Assembly (NCBI GenBank): GCA_014905825.1
Contig: JACGCN010000009.1
Span: forward strand, 1,240,001-1,304,000
Source: Lyophyllum atratum
Lineage: Eukaryota; Basidiomycota; Agaricomycetes; Agaricales; Lyophyllaceae
Length of the DNA: 64,000 bases
Direction: 5' to 3'
The translations under genes were made by a program, and so were the position numbers. This document shows, in pieces, positions 20,001 to 31,002 of the stretch (position 1 is its first letter; every line of letters starts with the position of its first letter). Under the pieces are notes generated by a model, which did no database searches, was not told the DNA's origin, and worked only from the letters and a program-made list of their open reading frames with translations.

Positions 20001-22144
20001 CCGTAACCACCAATCCCAATTCATATTTCCCAATCATTGCACGACAGCTCGCCAAAAAGTCACCCCTTGTTGAAGGACAACTCCACCGGGTCTTGAAACA
20101 ACAACCTTCTCTTTTGGGGGAAATGACCCTTCAGCAGGTAGAAAAACTGTTTGTCGATGCTATTGGAGTTGCTTCCATAACGAACCCCCGGGAACCGATC
20201 GTAATCGTCATTGACGGACTGGACGGGACCGACAGAAACTGCCTAAACGACACCGCGACAACATTTTCAACCTTGTTTGATACACTCTCGAAATACCCCA
20301 ATGCAAAGGTCCTCATATCCAGTCGACTCGAGAACGACATCCAAACTCCATTTGCTGCACCACTCCGTGCTGGACACATCAAATGTATCCATCTCAATGC
20401 ATATGAGCATATCTATGCTTACTTGAAGACGCGGTTGAAACGGACTGCCAAGAAGGCGGGCTTGGATCCAAAGAGGTGGCCTGGACAGAAACATCTGGAG
20501 CAGTTGACAGCGGGGGCATCAGGACTCTTCATTTGGGCAGAGACAGTGGCCGAACTCATCGACACCCAGGTCCTCATATTTGGCGGGGAGGGCCTTTATC
20601 GTGTGCTGCGCAGACTCGGTTCTGAGGGAATGGGGGACATCAACAAACTCTACAGTGTCATCCTCGGACTCACCTATGATAAAGGTGTCGATGACCGGAT
20701 ATTAAAGATCTTTCGCACCGTCGTGGGTGCTATCATACAAATCAAACAGCCATTGAGCCTTTCCCATCTCAAACACATGCTCAATGTTGACTGGCAGGAC
20801 CCTCGCATTCGTCACAGCTACCCAGACGGCCTTCAAGGCTTTGTCCGCCAATTACGACCGGTTTTCAGGTTGGTAGCACCGGCAGGTGTCAGCATGATGG
20901 AGGAGGCAATGTCAATTCCCCTCCTTCATAAGTCCTTCGTTAAATTCATCACTGGGAATCAAATGGAGGAGCGTTTCCGTGTGGACCTAGAGGTCTGCCA
21001 GAGTGAGATTGTAATGCACTGCCTGCAGCGTCTCAGTAAAACGTATTCGGCCATCCCTGGCATTCCAGACGATGGCCCCGAGGACTCGGACGACGACTCA
21101 GAGACACATATGAACACGTCCCTTCGATATGCTCTCCTATTCTGTGCATCACACCTGCCTCGACGACAAGGCATTACTTTTGGGGTTATCATTGACTCCG
21201 GGAATCCTGACATGGACCTTCCGGAATTTCATAGACTTCTTCAAATGTCATCTAATGACCAACATGCAGGACCCCTGGGCATTCATATCTCAGAGGATCG
21301 GTCCCGGATCATCGCAACCTGCGACAACCGCGTTGACCACTGGGATACTGCGAGTGGGCAGTCTATTAAATCTCCACTGGCACCTATTGTCGCACCTATC
21401 GCCCTTCAAAGAGTCTTGGGGTTTGAAAGCACACGTATTACTCGAAAGGGGAGGTATGTATTCAAGACAGACTTCACAGCTTTCTCGGCCAGTGGGAAGC
21501 TGGTGCTATCTAGCGACTCCGATGAATTCAATGGCAAGCGTCCCTTGCGGCTCTGGCCTGGGAATAGGGCCGCTAACATTGAAATCGGGGGACTTCGTCT
21601 CAAAAAGTACAAAGGAAATCCTTGGCGTGAAGACTCGGCTTTCCGCTTCGTGGAATTTTCTCCGGACGAATCGCGAATTGCTGGGATGTCCCATGAAAAT
21701 ACCCTATATCTTTGGGATGTAGCGACCCGTGCACTTCTTGGCTCCTCATCGCTACGACTGCTCAGCAGCGCGGAGTCCATTTCCTTCACGACCGATGGCA
21801 AGAACATTGTCATATCGCACGCCAATAAACCTAGCACTGTCTGGACTCATAGTGGGGACGGAAACCTCGTGAACCTGCCTATGATGTCGCGCTTACCACA
21901 CATCCACAACTCCGCTTTCTTCGACGTGACTCAAACGGCTCATACCTTTGACGCTGCTGGCACCAATCATCCTCAAAATGCTCGTTGGTATCCCAGGCGC
22001 GAATCCGATACCGGTTTTTGGGCCTACATCAATAACCATATCATCAGAGGCGATGACGACGGTTCAGTTGTGATTGTACCTGTCGGTCGTGGCAGCAAGC
22101 CACAATCGCAACCATGGCAGTCGCGGCTCAAGCTACACGTTTAA
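17054..22144 (+). CDS. protein kinase - helical linker - NACHT - WD-like STAND fusion protein
   Basis: Thirteen exons read as one open frame of about 1,477 residues: 17054-17088, 17132-17273, 17323-17568, 17623-17793, 17856-17924, 17982-18206, 18255-18715, 18774-19023, 19079-19197, 19253-19295, 19343-19435, 19504-19641 and 19703-22144. Residues about 90-385 are a TKL-like kinase. It has a glycine loop GGFADIFKG, the ATP lysine in VCIKALRI, the catalytic loop HGDLKGANILI, DFG in LADFGISS and an APE-like WQAPELF. All catalytic residues are kept, with HGD in place of HRD. Residues about 450-665 are mostly helical (FIRALSRLSELGK, VQTLARDIIEWV, TIEKEITEFKICVTKAS), like the four-helix N-domains of fungal STAND proteins. 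Residues about 700-950 form the NACHT: PCFVGTRVEVLTEIRDWIDD, Walker A GDPGCGKST near 730-738, Walker B VIVIDGLDG and KVLISSR. The C-terminal third has four or five degenerate WD-like blades (FSPDESRIAG, TLYLWDVAT). Predicted role: NOD-like signalling or allorecognition (inferred). The fourth intron uses a GC donor. Confidence 0.85.
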
Positions 22145-23786
22145 ACGCGGCTAATGTGTATACATAAATGAAAAGGATCGGGAAGTAGAAACAGGTAGGT
22201 GCTTCTGTGTATCTTTTCAAATTTTAGATCATCTAACCGGCTTTCGGACAGCTGGGCAGTATTGTGAATGATATCAATCCAGGTGTTATTGAGCCTACAG
22301 CACCATGCACAGTGCTCCAGCCTAGGGACCCCTACAGACGATGTTCGAGTTATTTCTGTTTCGTGACGCTGTAGCTAATGTTACACCTGACATCCCAACT
22401 TCGCGCAAAAGATGTGCAAAAGACTGTTCTATTCCAACTTCGTCGCCACGCAAATGAAGCGAGAACGCTCCATATTGAGACCCGGCAAAATCAAGGAAAA
22501 CGAGCGCAGGACGTGTAAATGCTCGGCAGTTTCCATCGCATGTAGTATGAGCGCTATACAAAAAATAACAAGATCACACTCGCAGGCGGTCCGGAGGTGC
22601 AACAAGGAGAAAGGAAGTGGAAAGGATAATCCTTACGACGCTATAAGTAGAGAAGATTGCAAGAACGCAAGAACGAAAGAAACACTGCGTGACAAGGAGT
22701 GGGGAGAAGAAAGGAACGTAGATTCGCAGGGTACATCTTGATGTGTGCGCTCTGCGAGAGCGGGTACATTGTTCCGTGTAGCGCTTCTTCGACGTGCATC
22801 CAGCATAAACGCTCACTCGAAACGCGCATCCTGTCAGCGTCGTTCCGCAACTGCACCCGCCCCTGTTCCTTGCCCGCACTGGGATCTGATTTGGGCACGT
22901 CTACTCAACGTCTGAGGCTTTGAAGAGGAACAGCCCGCATGGGAAATGAGAAACGGCGGATGCATCACACATCGACATCTACTATCAGCACCAGAAGGTG
23001 GCGTCATTCAGGAAAAGGGGTGATAGAGAGTTGAAAGCACAGAACGGTAAAAAAAGAAGGTAACGAACATGGAACACACCTTTGGTCTGTCCGCAAGGTT
23101 CGGAAAAAGCTCCTATCAACGGCTGTATGGGAAACGGCAGCAATGTTGAGGGGAAAGGCGATAAACGGGTGGGTTGATAGGATGGTGCCGCGAGGAGGTA
23201 GAGTGCGCAGAAGGGTGAAAGACCTCGGATGAAAGAGAGTCAGCCATGAGGGACTTCGGTAGATAGGTGGATGAGGTATAATGCAACGGGAGGAAAGGGG
23301 AGAAGGAAACGTTGAAGGTATAATGGCAACGAGAAGGAGACACAGACTGTACCTTTAGTCAAGGGTACGATGCACAGAAAGGTGAGACTGCCACAGGTTG
23401 TGCACGACGGTCCAGATGGGGGGAGGCAAGGACTGGCTGACATATGTACCCACCCCATTAAGATAGCGTCATGGGAGGCAAAAATGCCAGCACGTAATTC
23501 AAAGTGAACAAGGGAACTGCGAAGGATCGTCAGTTTGGCCCGAGAAGGCATAGGGATAGTCACTAACCAAAACAGCGCCCGCCGCCAGGTAGTAAGTTGA
23601 TGTTACATAGGCCTTCATACCAATCTAAGTTCGCGCACAATCGTTAACGCACCGTTACAACACGCTAGGTTGAAGATATGTGGCGTTGTCGAGGATATGG
23701 CTCAGAAGAACTTGAAGTTGACTGTTGGACAATGGAGACCACAAACCAGGGGTCCCGGTCAAACCCGGACCGTCAAGCGACTTCGA
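22145..23786. other. gene-poor region, purine-skewed
   Basis: The plus strand is strongly purine-rich from about 22600 to 23560. Minus-strand frames (for example 22641-22898 and 23240-23563) are open but show no domain or convincing splice chain. I see no supported gene, RNA or mobile element. Confidence 0.45.
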
Positions 23787-23960
23787 CTTCACGTGACTGT
23801 TTTCTCGTACCCCGTGACTCAGGTCCTACACGTGCCTGGCGATTTTTCGAACAGTTGCGTGTTTGTCAACCCTATGCCGGCTTCTGCCCTGCCGCACCCT
23901 TCTCCTCTTATTCATATCTCCTTTACTGGACGAAATATACCGATCCCCACGCGAATCTAA
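23787..23960 (+). repeat. dispersed upstream block, copy B
   Basis: This is the partner of 16015-16190. It starts with CACGTGAC, contains TACCCCGTGACTCAGG, and ends just upstream of the ATG at 23985, so here it occupies the promoter/5' leader of a real gene. The conserved CACGTG and TGACTCA cores are E-box-like and Gcn4/AP-1-like. That they are functional binding sites is an inference. Confidence 0.6.
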
Positions 23961-23984
23961 CATATCTTAATAGGACTTTGCTCT

Positions 23985-25182
23985 ATGGTGACTTCGACAT
24001 CCATTCCAGTAAATAATGGTGCCACACACGAGAACGAGAAGCGCCGGAAGCAGACTGTCGAGCGGGCGAAAGCGAACCACGTACGTGTACCGTTTATCCC
24101 GTTCCGTGCAAAACGGCTGAAGTTGTGTCTGTAGCTTTCGAGACAGCTGCAGATGCGTCTACAGTACGCCAGATTGAAGGTCGACCATGGCTGGGTACGT
24201 GGAGACTGCAACTACATCCTGAACTTACTTAATTGTTTGCCTCCAGCAAAAGCAAAATCTCAACGAGGTGGAAAACCTGTATTTCCACCATTCGCACCAA
24301 CGCGGACCAAAACCCTACACCCCTGGGTCCTCTCCCTCTATGGTTACTACTATTCCTCCCCCTGCGACTGCGCCCACTTCTCTCTCCATGGTTGCTACGA
24401 CCTCAACCGCCCTGCCTCCACCTCCACCCATTGCGACCGTGAGCCCTTGGTACCAATTGCCGGAGGAACCGACCCCACCCCACCAGATCCCTATGTCATT
24501 CAAACTAGGGGCGTCATCCAAGTCAGAGCAGCTCTACAAAATGACCGAGTCTCAGCTCGGCCAGTCGAGAAGTTTCAGCGCCGGATCACCGCTGCCGGAG
24601 GACGGCGTGCCCACCACTAGTTCCAACATCCTTGAACCGACTTCGACATACAATCCTGCCTCGTCCAATCAGAGCGCTTCCGGGCCCCCATATGACCACA
24701 TGCAACTGACCAGACACGTTCCATCCCCCGCGCCCGGGCCGTCTGCAGCCACACACCACACGAATACGAGCGTCGATACGACGGGTGGCGTCCCCCGCAG
24801 CGACTCAGTACCAACCTCCCACTCACCTCTTCCCGCATGGAGTAATGCCCCGCAAATGCCTTCCTCTAACCACTACCCTAACGTCCTATACCGGCAGCCT
24901 CAGACGCAGTCATCACAATCCAGCATGGGGACCAGCGATAATTCGTTCAGTTTCCCCGGCGTCTCCCTGACCTACGATTCCTTTTGGTCTTCACACTCCC
25001 ACTCCTCGTCAGCGGCCTCCCATTCATTTCGGGCATCACCTGGAAGCACTGTCCCTGGGGGCGAATTGAGTGAAGTGGCCAGTGACTTGGCAGTGTCTAA
25101 AGCATATCAGGCGGGGGTGGTTGGTGCGCGCGGAGGGCGGCGGAAGATGGCGGCGAGAGCGACAGCAGGGAGAGAAGGGTAG
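23985..25182 (+). CDS. conserved N-terminal helical motif protein with disordered Ser/Pro-rich tail, unknown function
   Basis: Exons 23985-24080, 24135-24194 and 24247-25182 give about 363 residues. The N-terminus is basic and helical: ENEKRRKQTVERAKANH, then LSRQLQMRLQYARLKVDHGW encoded exactly by exon 2, then QKQNLNEVENLYFHHSH. This looks like a compact conserved motif, perhaps a protein- or DNA-binding helix pair. The remaining ~300 residues are low-complexity Ser/Pro/Thr/His with no domain, as in many fungal transcriptional regulators. I do not recognise a named family. Nuclear regulation is an inference from composition and the basic start. Its upstream block recurs at 16015-16190. Confidence 0.65.
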
Positions 25183-25773
25183 TTTGCCGGTCTTGTGCCA
25201 TCATTGCTATATTTGACGCGAGTTGCTTGGAATACATCCTCTGGGGTCTCTGTCGATGGTCGCAAGATGCCCGAGGTACGCGAGATTTACCGAATTTGTA
25301 TCCTGGATAGTTTGAGGAACGCGACAGACTCGCGTCATCTGGATTCAGAGAGGCTTTTCTGAGTTCCGGAGTCGCTTGCCGCACTTCCGGCTCCTCTTTC
25401 CAGCTTCGTCATTTGTTCGCCCTCACTGGTCTTTGCCTCCCTATCGTATATCCTCTGGCTCGTTCTTTGCTTTCTAACGCAAAGGCTTTGAAACCAATGA
25501 AATGCCAAACTTGAACCGAACTGTCAACAGGACCCGATCTGCTGATTCATGCATGTCGGTCGACCGGTTGTGCTACGTCTTCTGCCGCTGGATGTGTAAT
25601 CTCCACTTGATTCGTCATCAATGTCGAAGGAAGCCACAACATTTCCAGAATGCGTTAAAAGTTAAACGTCAAAGCTTCTTGGAAAGCAGCTCCCAGTCCT
25701 ATAAAGACCCATCCGTCCTCCAATTCCGTCACTCCTCTCTCCTCCTCTCACCGTTCCCCACCAATACAAGCCA
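25183..25773. other. intergenic region with promoter of the first epimerase-like gene
   Basis: No coding signal is convincing. The last 80 bp contain a TATA box and a pyrimidine-rich leader. Confidence 0.5.
25700..25706 (+). promoter_or_regulatory. TATA box of epimerase-like gene 1
   Basis: TATAAAG lies 74 bp upstream of the ATG at 25774. It is followed by a CT-rich leader (CACTCCTCTCTCCTCCTCTC). Confidence 0.5.
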
Positions 25774-27199
25774 ATGTCGACCAACATCCTCCTCACCGGC
25801 GCCACTGGTATGCAACCTCTACTAGATTACCTTGAACTCCCACCTAATGGCTAGCCCCCAGGATACATCGGCGGCTCTGTGTTGTCTCGTTTCCTCGAAC
25901 GCCCAGATATCGCATCCTTGAATATAACCGCCCTTGTGCGTTCGCCCGAAAAAGCCGAAAAACTGAAGGCATTGGGTGTCAATGCCGTCATCGGCTCTCA
26001 CGACGATAGTGCGCTGGTTGAGAAGCTAGCGTCCGAAGCGGACGTCGTTATTTCTGCGGTAAGTCCATGATTGAACACAGTGCTGATCGAATGGCTAACA
26101 TTGCACATGTAGGCGGATGCTGACCATCTTGAAGCCGCCCGAGCCACTCTGAGAGGTCTGCAGAACCGATACAAAGCTACTGGGAATGTTCCCATCCTCA
26201 TCCATACAGTATGTCCTCGTTCGAACAATCGGTGGTGCCATAAATGATAGTCTTCACCTAGTCTGGAACTGGTACATACTATACAAAGACTATCGACGCG
26301 GTGCAGTTGTTAACAATTGACGTTAGGTGTTCTTGCCGATAAAGCGGCTGGAGCGTATTCATACGACACAGTCTACGATGACTCCGATCCAGACCAGATC
26401 GAGACACTTTCCCCGCAGCAAATGCACCGCGACGTTGACTTGGAAATCGTCGCTGCGGATAAGCAGGGTACATGGTTCAGTTTTTGTTCTATAACAATGA
26501 CTACTTACATCTGGCCTCTCATCTCAGGTTACGTTAAGACATACATAATTCTTCCCTCCACGATCTACGGCATCGCCACCGGGAAACTTGTCGATCACGG
26601 AATCCAAAACCCGCACTCAATCCAGATCCCCGCTCTGATCGATGCATCCTTGGATCGTGGCCAGGGTGGAATGGTGGGACAGGGCAAGAACCTCTGGCCC
26701 AACGTCAACATCGAGGAAGGCATGCTACAACTCTGACCGCTCTCCTAAATCATCACTCATCATACGGAATAGTCGCTGACCTGTACCTGGTCCTCTACGA
26801 CTCCATCAAGACAAACCCTGCTACAGGGCACGGCCGCGAGGGCTTCTACTTTGGCGAGAATGGCGAGCACAACCTCTACGACGTCGGAAAGGCCGTTTCC
26901 GAGGCGCTTGTCGCAATCGGCAAAGGGAAGAGCGCCGAACCGACGACGTTCACCCAGGAGGAAATCAATAAATACTTTGGGGTACGTCCATGACATTCCT
27001 CCTCCTCTCTCCTTGTAGCATCGGTGCTCACTTGCATCTGTTTCAGGGATCGCCTTACCTCGGCTCCAACTCCCGCTGTCGAGCCAGCCGATCGCGCGCC
27101 ATTGGGTGGAAGCCGGTGAAGACGACGGCTGATATGATGGCGAGCATCAAGGCCGAGGTCGAGGCGTCGATCAAGAGGAAGCCCATCCCTCTTCGTTAG
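25774..27199 (+). CDS. NAD(P)-binding epimerase/NmrA-like protein, paralog 1
   Basis: This Rossmann-fold protein of the extended SDR/NmrA group starts MSTNILLTGATGYIGGSVLS (GxxGxxG, interrupted by an intron inside the Gly motif). It continues NITALVRSPEKAEKLKALGV (the Arg suggests NADP preference), ADVVISAADADH, IHT-SGTG-VLADKAAGAY, DVDLEIVAADKQGYVKTYII, PSTIYGIATGKLVDHGIQNP, GQGKNLWPNV and a C-terminal GSPYLGSNSRCRASRSRAIG. The stop is at 27197-27199. A classical YxxxK pair is not evident (YGIATGK), so catalysis is uncertain; oxidoreductase or regulatory NADP sensor are both possible. There are seven introns. SGTG is encoded by a 10-nt microexon (26262-26271). The intron at 26720-26772 has a GC donor where paralog 2 has GT. 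About 80 percent of residues appear shared with the gene at 29575. Confidence 0.85.
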
Positions 27200-29574
27200 A
27201 TGATGTACCCTGTGAACTCGTCAATGGAATAACTTGTATTTTTACTCGACGTCCTTGCTCTCTATCAATGGTAAGTTTATATCCGCTCAGTTCAGTTTGG
27301 ATATACTGCCGAATCATCCCCGAGAGGACTCTTGAGCAACTCAACGCAAGGTAGTTGGCGCGTGAGAGGTGCGAAACATCATTTCAGGCAGCATCTCCTG
27401 GGGGCGGCAGGGCAGACGTTGACAAAGAAGCTGGGCAACGGCAGTGCTGTCGAGAGAATCGCAGTAGCCATGAATTGGCACAGAAAGAAGAAATTGAATG
27501 GGCATGGAGGCGCTGGGGAGGGTGGGAGTTGGTGGGATGACCTGAGCACCTGCCACCCTGGGCAGCGGCATGGGGTGGTCTTCATAAATACTTTCCCATT
27601 CTCTCATACCCTACCATCCACTCCTCCTCGATGCTGTTCCCCTCGAATCTCACCTCACTGTACCCCAATGGTCGATCTCAAATCTCGCCTATGCATATGA
27701 CAGGTCGCTCTTCCCCGGAGAGTGTGATCCTCAACGCTAAGATTAGTCGTCGTCCTCGCTCACTACTTTGGATATGCGGCTGACCGAGGTTGACGTTCTT
27801 CGGATCTCTGTAACATCAGTTGACTCTGGTCTATGCTTTATCGAACGGCTGGCTGAGCTGAGTACAAGGTCGGTCGTCATTGTATGAGGAAACCCGTAGG
27901 GTCGGGCGAATGATACCTAGGACGTCCTCGCTTCTGCTTGGCGAAGCTTCTCCCCCAATTCGATCCCCTCAGTCATCACCCACGTCTATCGCACTGGCTG
28001 GGCATCATATCGCTAGCCGGTTCACGGAAATTCGTTCACCTTGTAGCTGCGGGAGAACGGTCTGAGGCTGACGAGACTCTACCGTGCCATACCTCTCTGG
28101 GTCTAGGTCTGTCAGGCTGGCACTGGCATTACGAGGGTTTTTCTTTGTGGTCTGTATCAACCATGGGTTTCTTGTTTTCAACCCCTGCCGGTGTCACCCC
28201 ACCTGGTATAACAACCTGCTTCAGTCTCCCCGGGATTTACTTCGTTCCCGACTTACCGGCATGCGCCCTCCTGCGCACATATATACCGGCGATGCTTTAT
28301 CTTAGCGTCTCTGCTTCGAACCCTTTCATCCTCTACCATCCAATTGGGCGTTGGATGTGTCCCTTAGTTACTGTCGATCCTTTCGTACTCGAACCCCAAC
28401 CGGCGTCCATCCCACCTGGTGCAACAATCCTTCTTGATTCCCGGGATTTGCTTCGTTCCCGACTTACCGGTATGCGCCCTCCTGCGTACACATATACTCG
28501 CGACACTCCACCTTGGTGCCGTCGTGTCGAGGCTTTTCATTCTCTGACATCCAATTGGGCATTGGATGTGCACTTTTTGCTACGGATTCGACTTGACTCG
28601 CCAGCCTCACAGGATTTGCTTTATTCCCTCCTTCTGTCCACAAGACAACCACCGGCATGCACCCTCCTGTGCAGATGTACCCGCGATGCTTCATCTTGGC
28701 GCTTTCGCATCTAGCCTTTTTGTTTTCGCCATCCGCTCGGGCGCTGGATGTGTCCTTTTCGTTACAAATCCGACTCGGCGCCTCCTATATCATGGGATTA
28801 GCTTTCGTTCCCGCCTTCCGTCCACGAGGCAATCACTGGCGTGCGCCCTCCAGTGCATATATACCCAGGGAGGTGCACCTTGCTTTCACCGAACCACCAA
28901 GAACCTTCCTTCTTTTCACTATCCCGTCGTTCATTTAGAGGAAGCAGGTGGTTCTTTTCAATCTCGCATTCTATTGTCTGGACTAGTATCGTATTGAAAA
29001 GCGTCTTCCAAGCTGCGCGCCTGGTAACGAGTCTATAAAGTTGCGACGGTCGGCGTCAGGTACAACCTGGGTATAACGAGGTACAACGATGGCTGCGGCA
29101 GGCTGCCACAAGTGCCGCTGCCAGCCGGAACCGCATTAGCCGAGTTGATTACTAATTACAAGGAGCCGCCGGGTCGGTTACCGGTCAGTCGACTAGTCAC
29201 CGGCCTTCTTGGATTAAAAAAACTTGTGATCGGCGCTGCTCAGCTTCCTCTTTTCTTTTGTGTCTGCCAGTGTCACTACCACGTCTAGCCACTTGACCCC
29301 ATACTTCATCATGAGGATAAGGCTCATGAAGGCCTTGAGAGCAAAACACCCTAAAAATCTTGGGAATCGCTGCGGGATCCTGTGGGGAGGTTGAACCTTG
29401 AACCTTGAGGCTCATCGATCCGAATGGAAGTTCATTACTCATGAACGCTTTGCCTTGCTGATATGTAAGACCGGTATGCGTCATCGGCGTCGAGGGGAGC
29501 CTCAGTTGATTTTGAAAATGCTTTGTAGCTTAGGAAGTCTTTCATCCCCCACGCCTCCTCCTACCAAACCAGCT
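27200..29574. other. intergenic region with degenerate long repeats
   Basis: This lies between the two epimerase-like paralogs. A 258-codon plus-strand frame (27938-28714) runs through the repeat region described separately and shows no domain, so it is not called. The rest (27200-27930, 28900-29574) is featureless except for a small direct TTGAACC doublet near 29392. Confidence 0.5.
28130..28890 (+). repeat. degenerate tandem repeats, unit about 170-220 bp, about four copies
   Basis: The string GGATTTACTTCGTTCCCGAC near 28221 recurs as GGATTTGCTTCGTTCCCGAC near 28443, as GGATTTGCTTTATTCCC near 28611 and as GGATTAGCTTTCGTTCCCGC near 28795. Each copy is followed by a CCGGCATGCGCCCTCCTG-like string and a CACATATATAC-like string. 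CCAATTGGGCGTTGGATGTG-type segments also repeat (28340, 28550, 28735). The copies have drifted and their spacing is uneven, so it is an old satellite-like array rather than a fresh duplication. Confidence 0.75.
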
Positions 29575-31002
29575 ATGTCGACCACCAAAGCCGATATACT
29601 TATAACGGGTGCCACCGGTATGAAAGCCCCTTTGCTCAAGCTCTACATCCAGTTGACAGTTTGAATAGGATACGTCGGGGGCTCTGTTCTGTCCCGTTTC
29701 CTTAAGCGATCGGATATCGCGTTTTTGAACATAACCGCTCTTGTTCGTTCGGCCGAGAAGGCCGAGAAACTGAAGGCATTGGGTGTCAATGCTGTCGTCG
29801 GCTCTCACGACGATAGTGCACTAGTCGAAAAGTTAGCTGCTCAGGCGGACGTCGTTCTTTCTATAGTTAGTCGATATTCGAGCCCAACGGCGGTTCTAGA
29901 CTGACCTTGTTACTCGTAGGCCGATTGCGATCACCTTGGAGCTGCCCAAGCTACTCTAAAAGGACTCAAGAACCGGTACAATGCAACTGGGAATGTTCCT
30001 ATCTTGATCCACACTGTACGTGCTTTTTAAAGCTTCCAGATCATACCTGTTGATTGAGAGTATATCCTAGTCTGGGACCGGTAGATATACATGTGCTTCC
30101 AATGCGGCCGAATTTCTGAATGTCTGTTCCAGGTGTCCTTGCTGATAATGCTGCTGGAGCATATCCCGTCGAGATCATCTACGATGACACAAATCCAGAC
30201 CAGATCGAGACACTTGCCCCAAGCCAAATCCACCGCAACGTCGACTTGGAGATCGTTGCTGCAGACAAGGAGGGTAAGTCATATATATTCTAGGTATATC
30301 ATGTCTTGTTGATGTTCGTGGCGTAGGTTATGTTAAAACTTACATCATCGTCCCTTCCACAATCTACGGCATCGCTAGTGGGACACTGGTCGACCATCGC
30401 ATCCAAAACGTGTATTCCATGCAGATCCCTTCTCTGATCGACGCATGCTTGGACCGTGGCCAAGGTGGGATGGTCGGTCAAGGGAAAAACATCTGGCCCA
30501 ACGTTCACATCGACGATGGTATGTTGCTCCGTCTTTTTAAGGGGCTATTGCTTATCACGCAAGTGTACCTAGTGGCGGACCTCTTCCCTATCCTTTATGA
30601 CTGTATCAAGACCAACCCGGCGACGGCGCATGGCCGCGATGGTTTCTATTTCGGCGAGAACGGCGAACACACCTTATACGAGGTTGGCAAAGCCATGTCG
30701 GAATACCTTGTGGCGATCGGCAAAGGCAAGAGTGGCGAACCAACGACTTTCACACAGCAGGAACTTGACAAATACTTCGAGGTATGCTCGTAACACTCTT
30801 CTATAACAAGGACTCCGTTCATATTGTCTCGCAGGGGTCACCTTATCTCGGTTCTAACTCGCGTTGCCGAGCTAACCGCTCGCGCGCCATCGGTTGGAAA
30901 CCAGTGAAGACCACGGTCGATATGTTGGCAAGTGTCAAGGCTGAGGTTGACGCGGCATTCAAGAGGAAACCCATCCGCATCCCTCGGATGCCTTCCCTCT
31001 AA
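29575..31002 (+). CDS. NAD(P)-binding epimerase/NmrA-like protein, paralog 2
   Basis: This is a tandem duplicate of the gene at 25774 with the same intron positions. It starts MSTTKADILITGATGYVGGS and continues NITALVRSAEKAEKLKALGV, SGTG-VLADNAAGAYPVEIIY, DVDL-like NVDLEIVAADKEGYVKTYII, PSTIYGIASGTLVDH, GQGKNIWPNVHIDD and GSPYLGSNSRCRANRSRAIG, ending RIPRMPSL (stop 31000-31002). Compared with paralog 1 it has two extra N-terminal residues, a longer C-terminus and several substitutions in the substrate-side segment (VYSMQIPSLIDACLDRG). SGTG is again a 10-nt microexon (30071-30080). The intron at 30519-30572 has a normal GT donor, unlike the GC in paralog 1. The biochemical role is unknown for both. 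Confidence 0.85.

Noticed and set aside
27938..28714. 258-codon plus-strand frame
   Set aside because: It runs through degenerate ~200-bp DNA repeats, has no domain, and adjacent frames are nearly as open.
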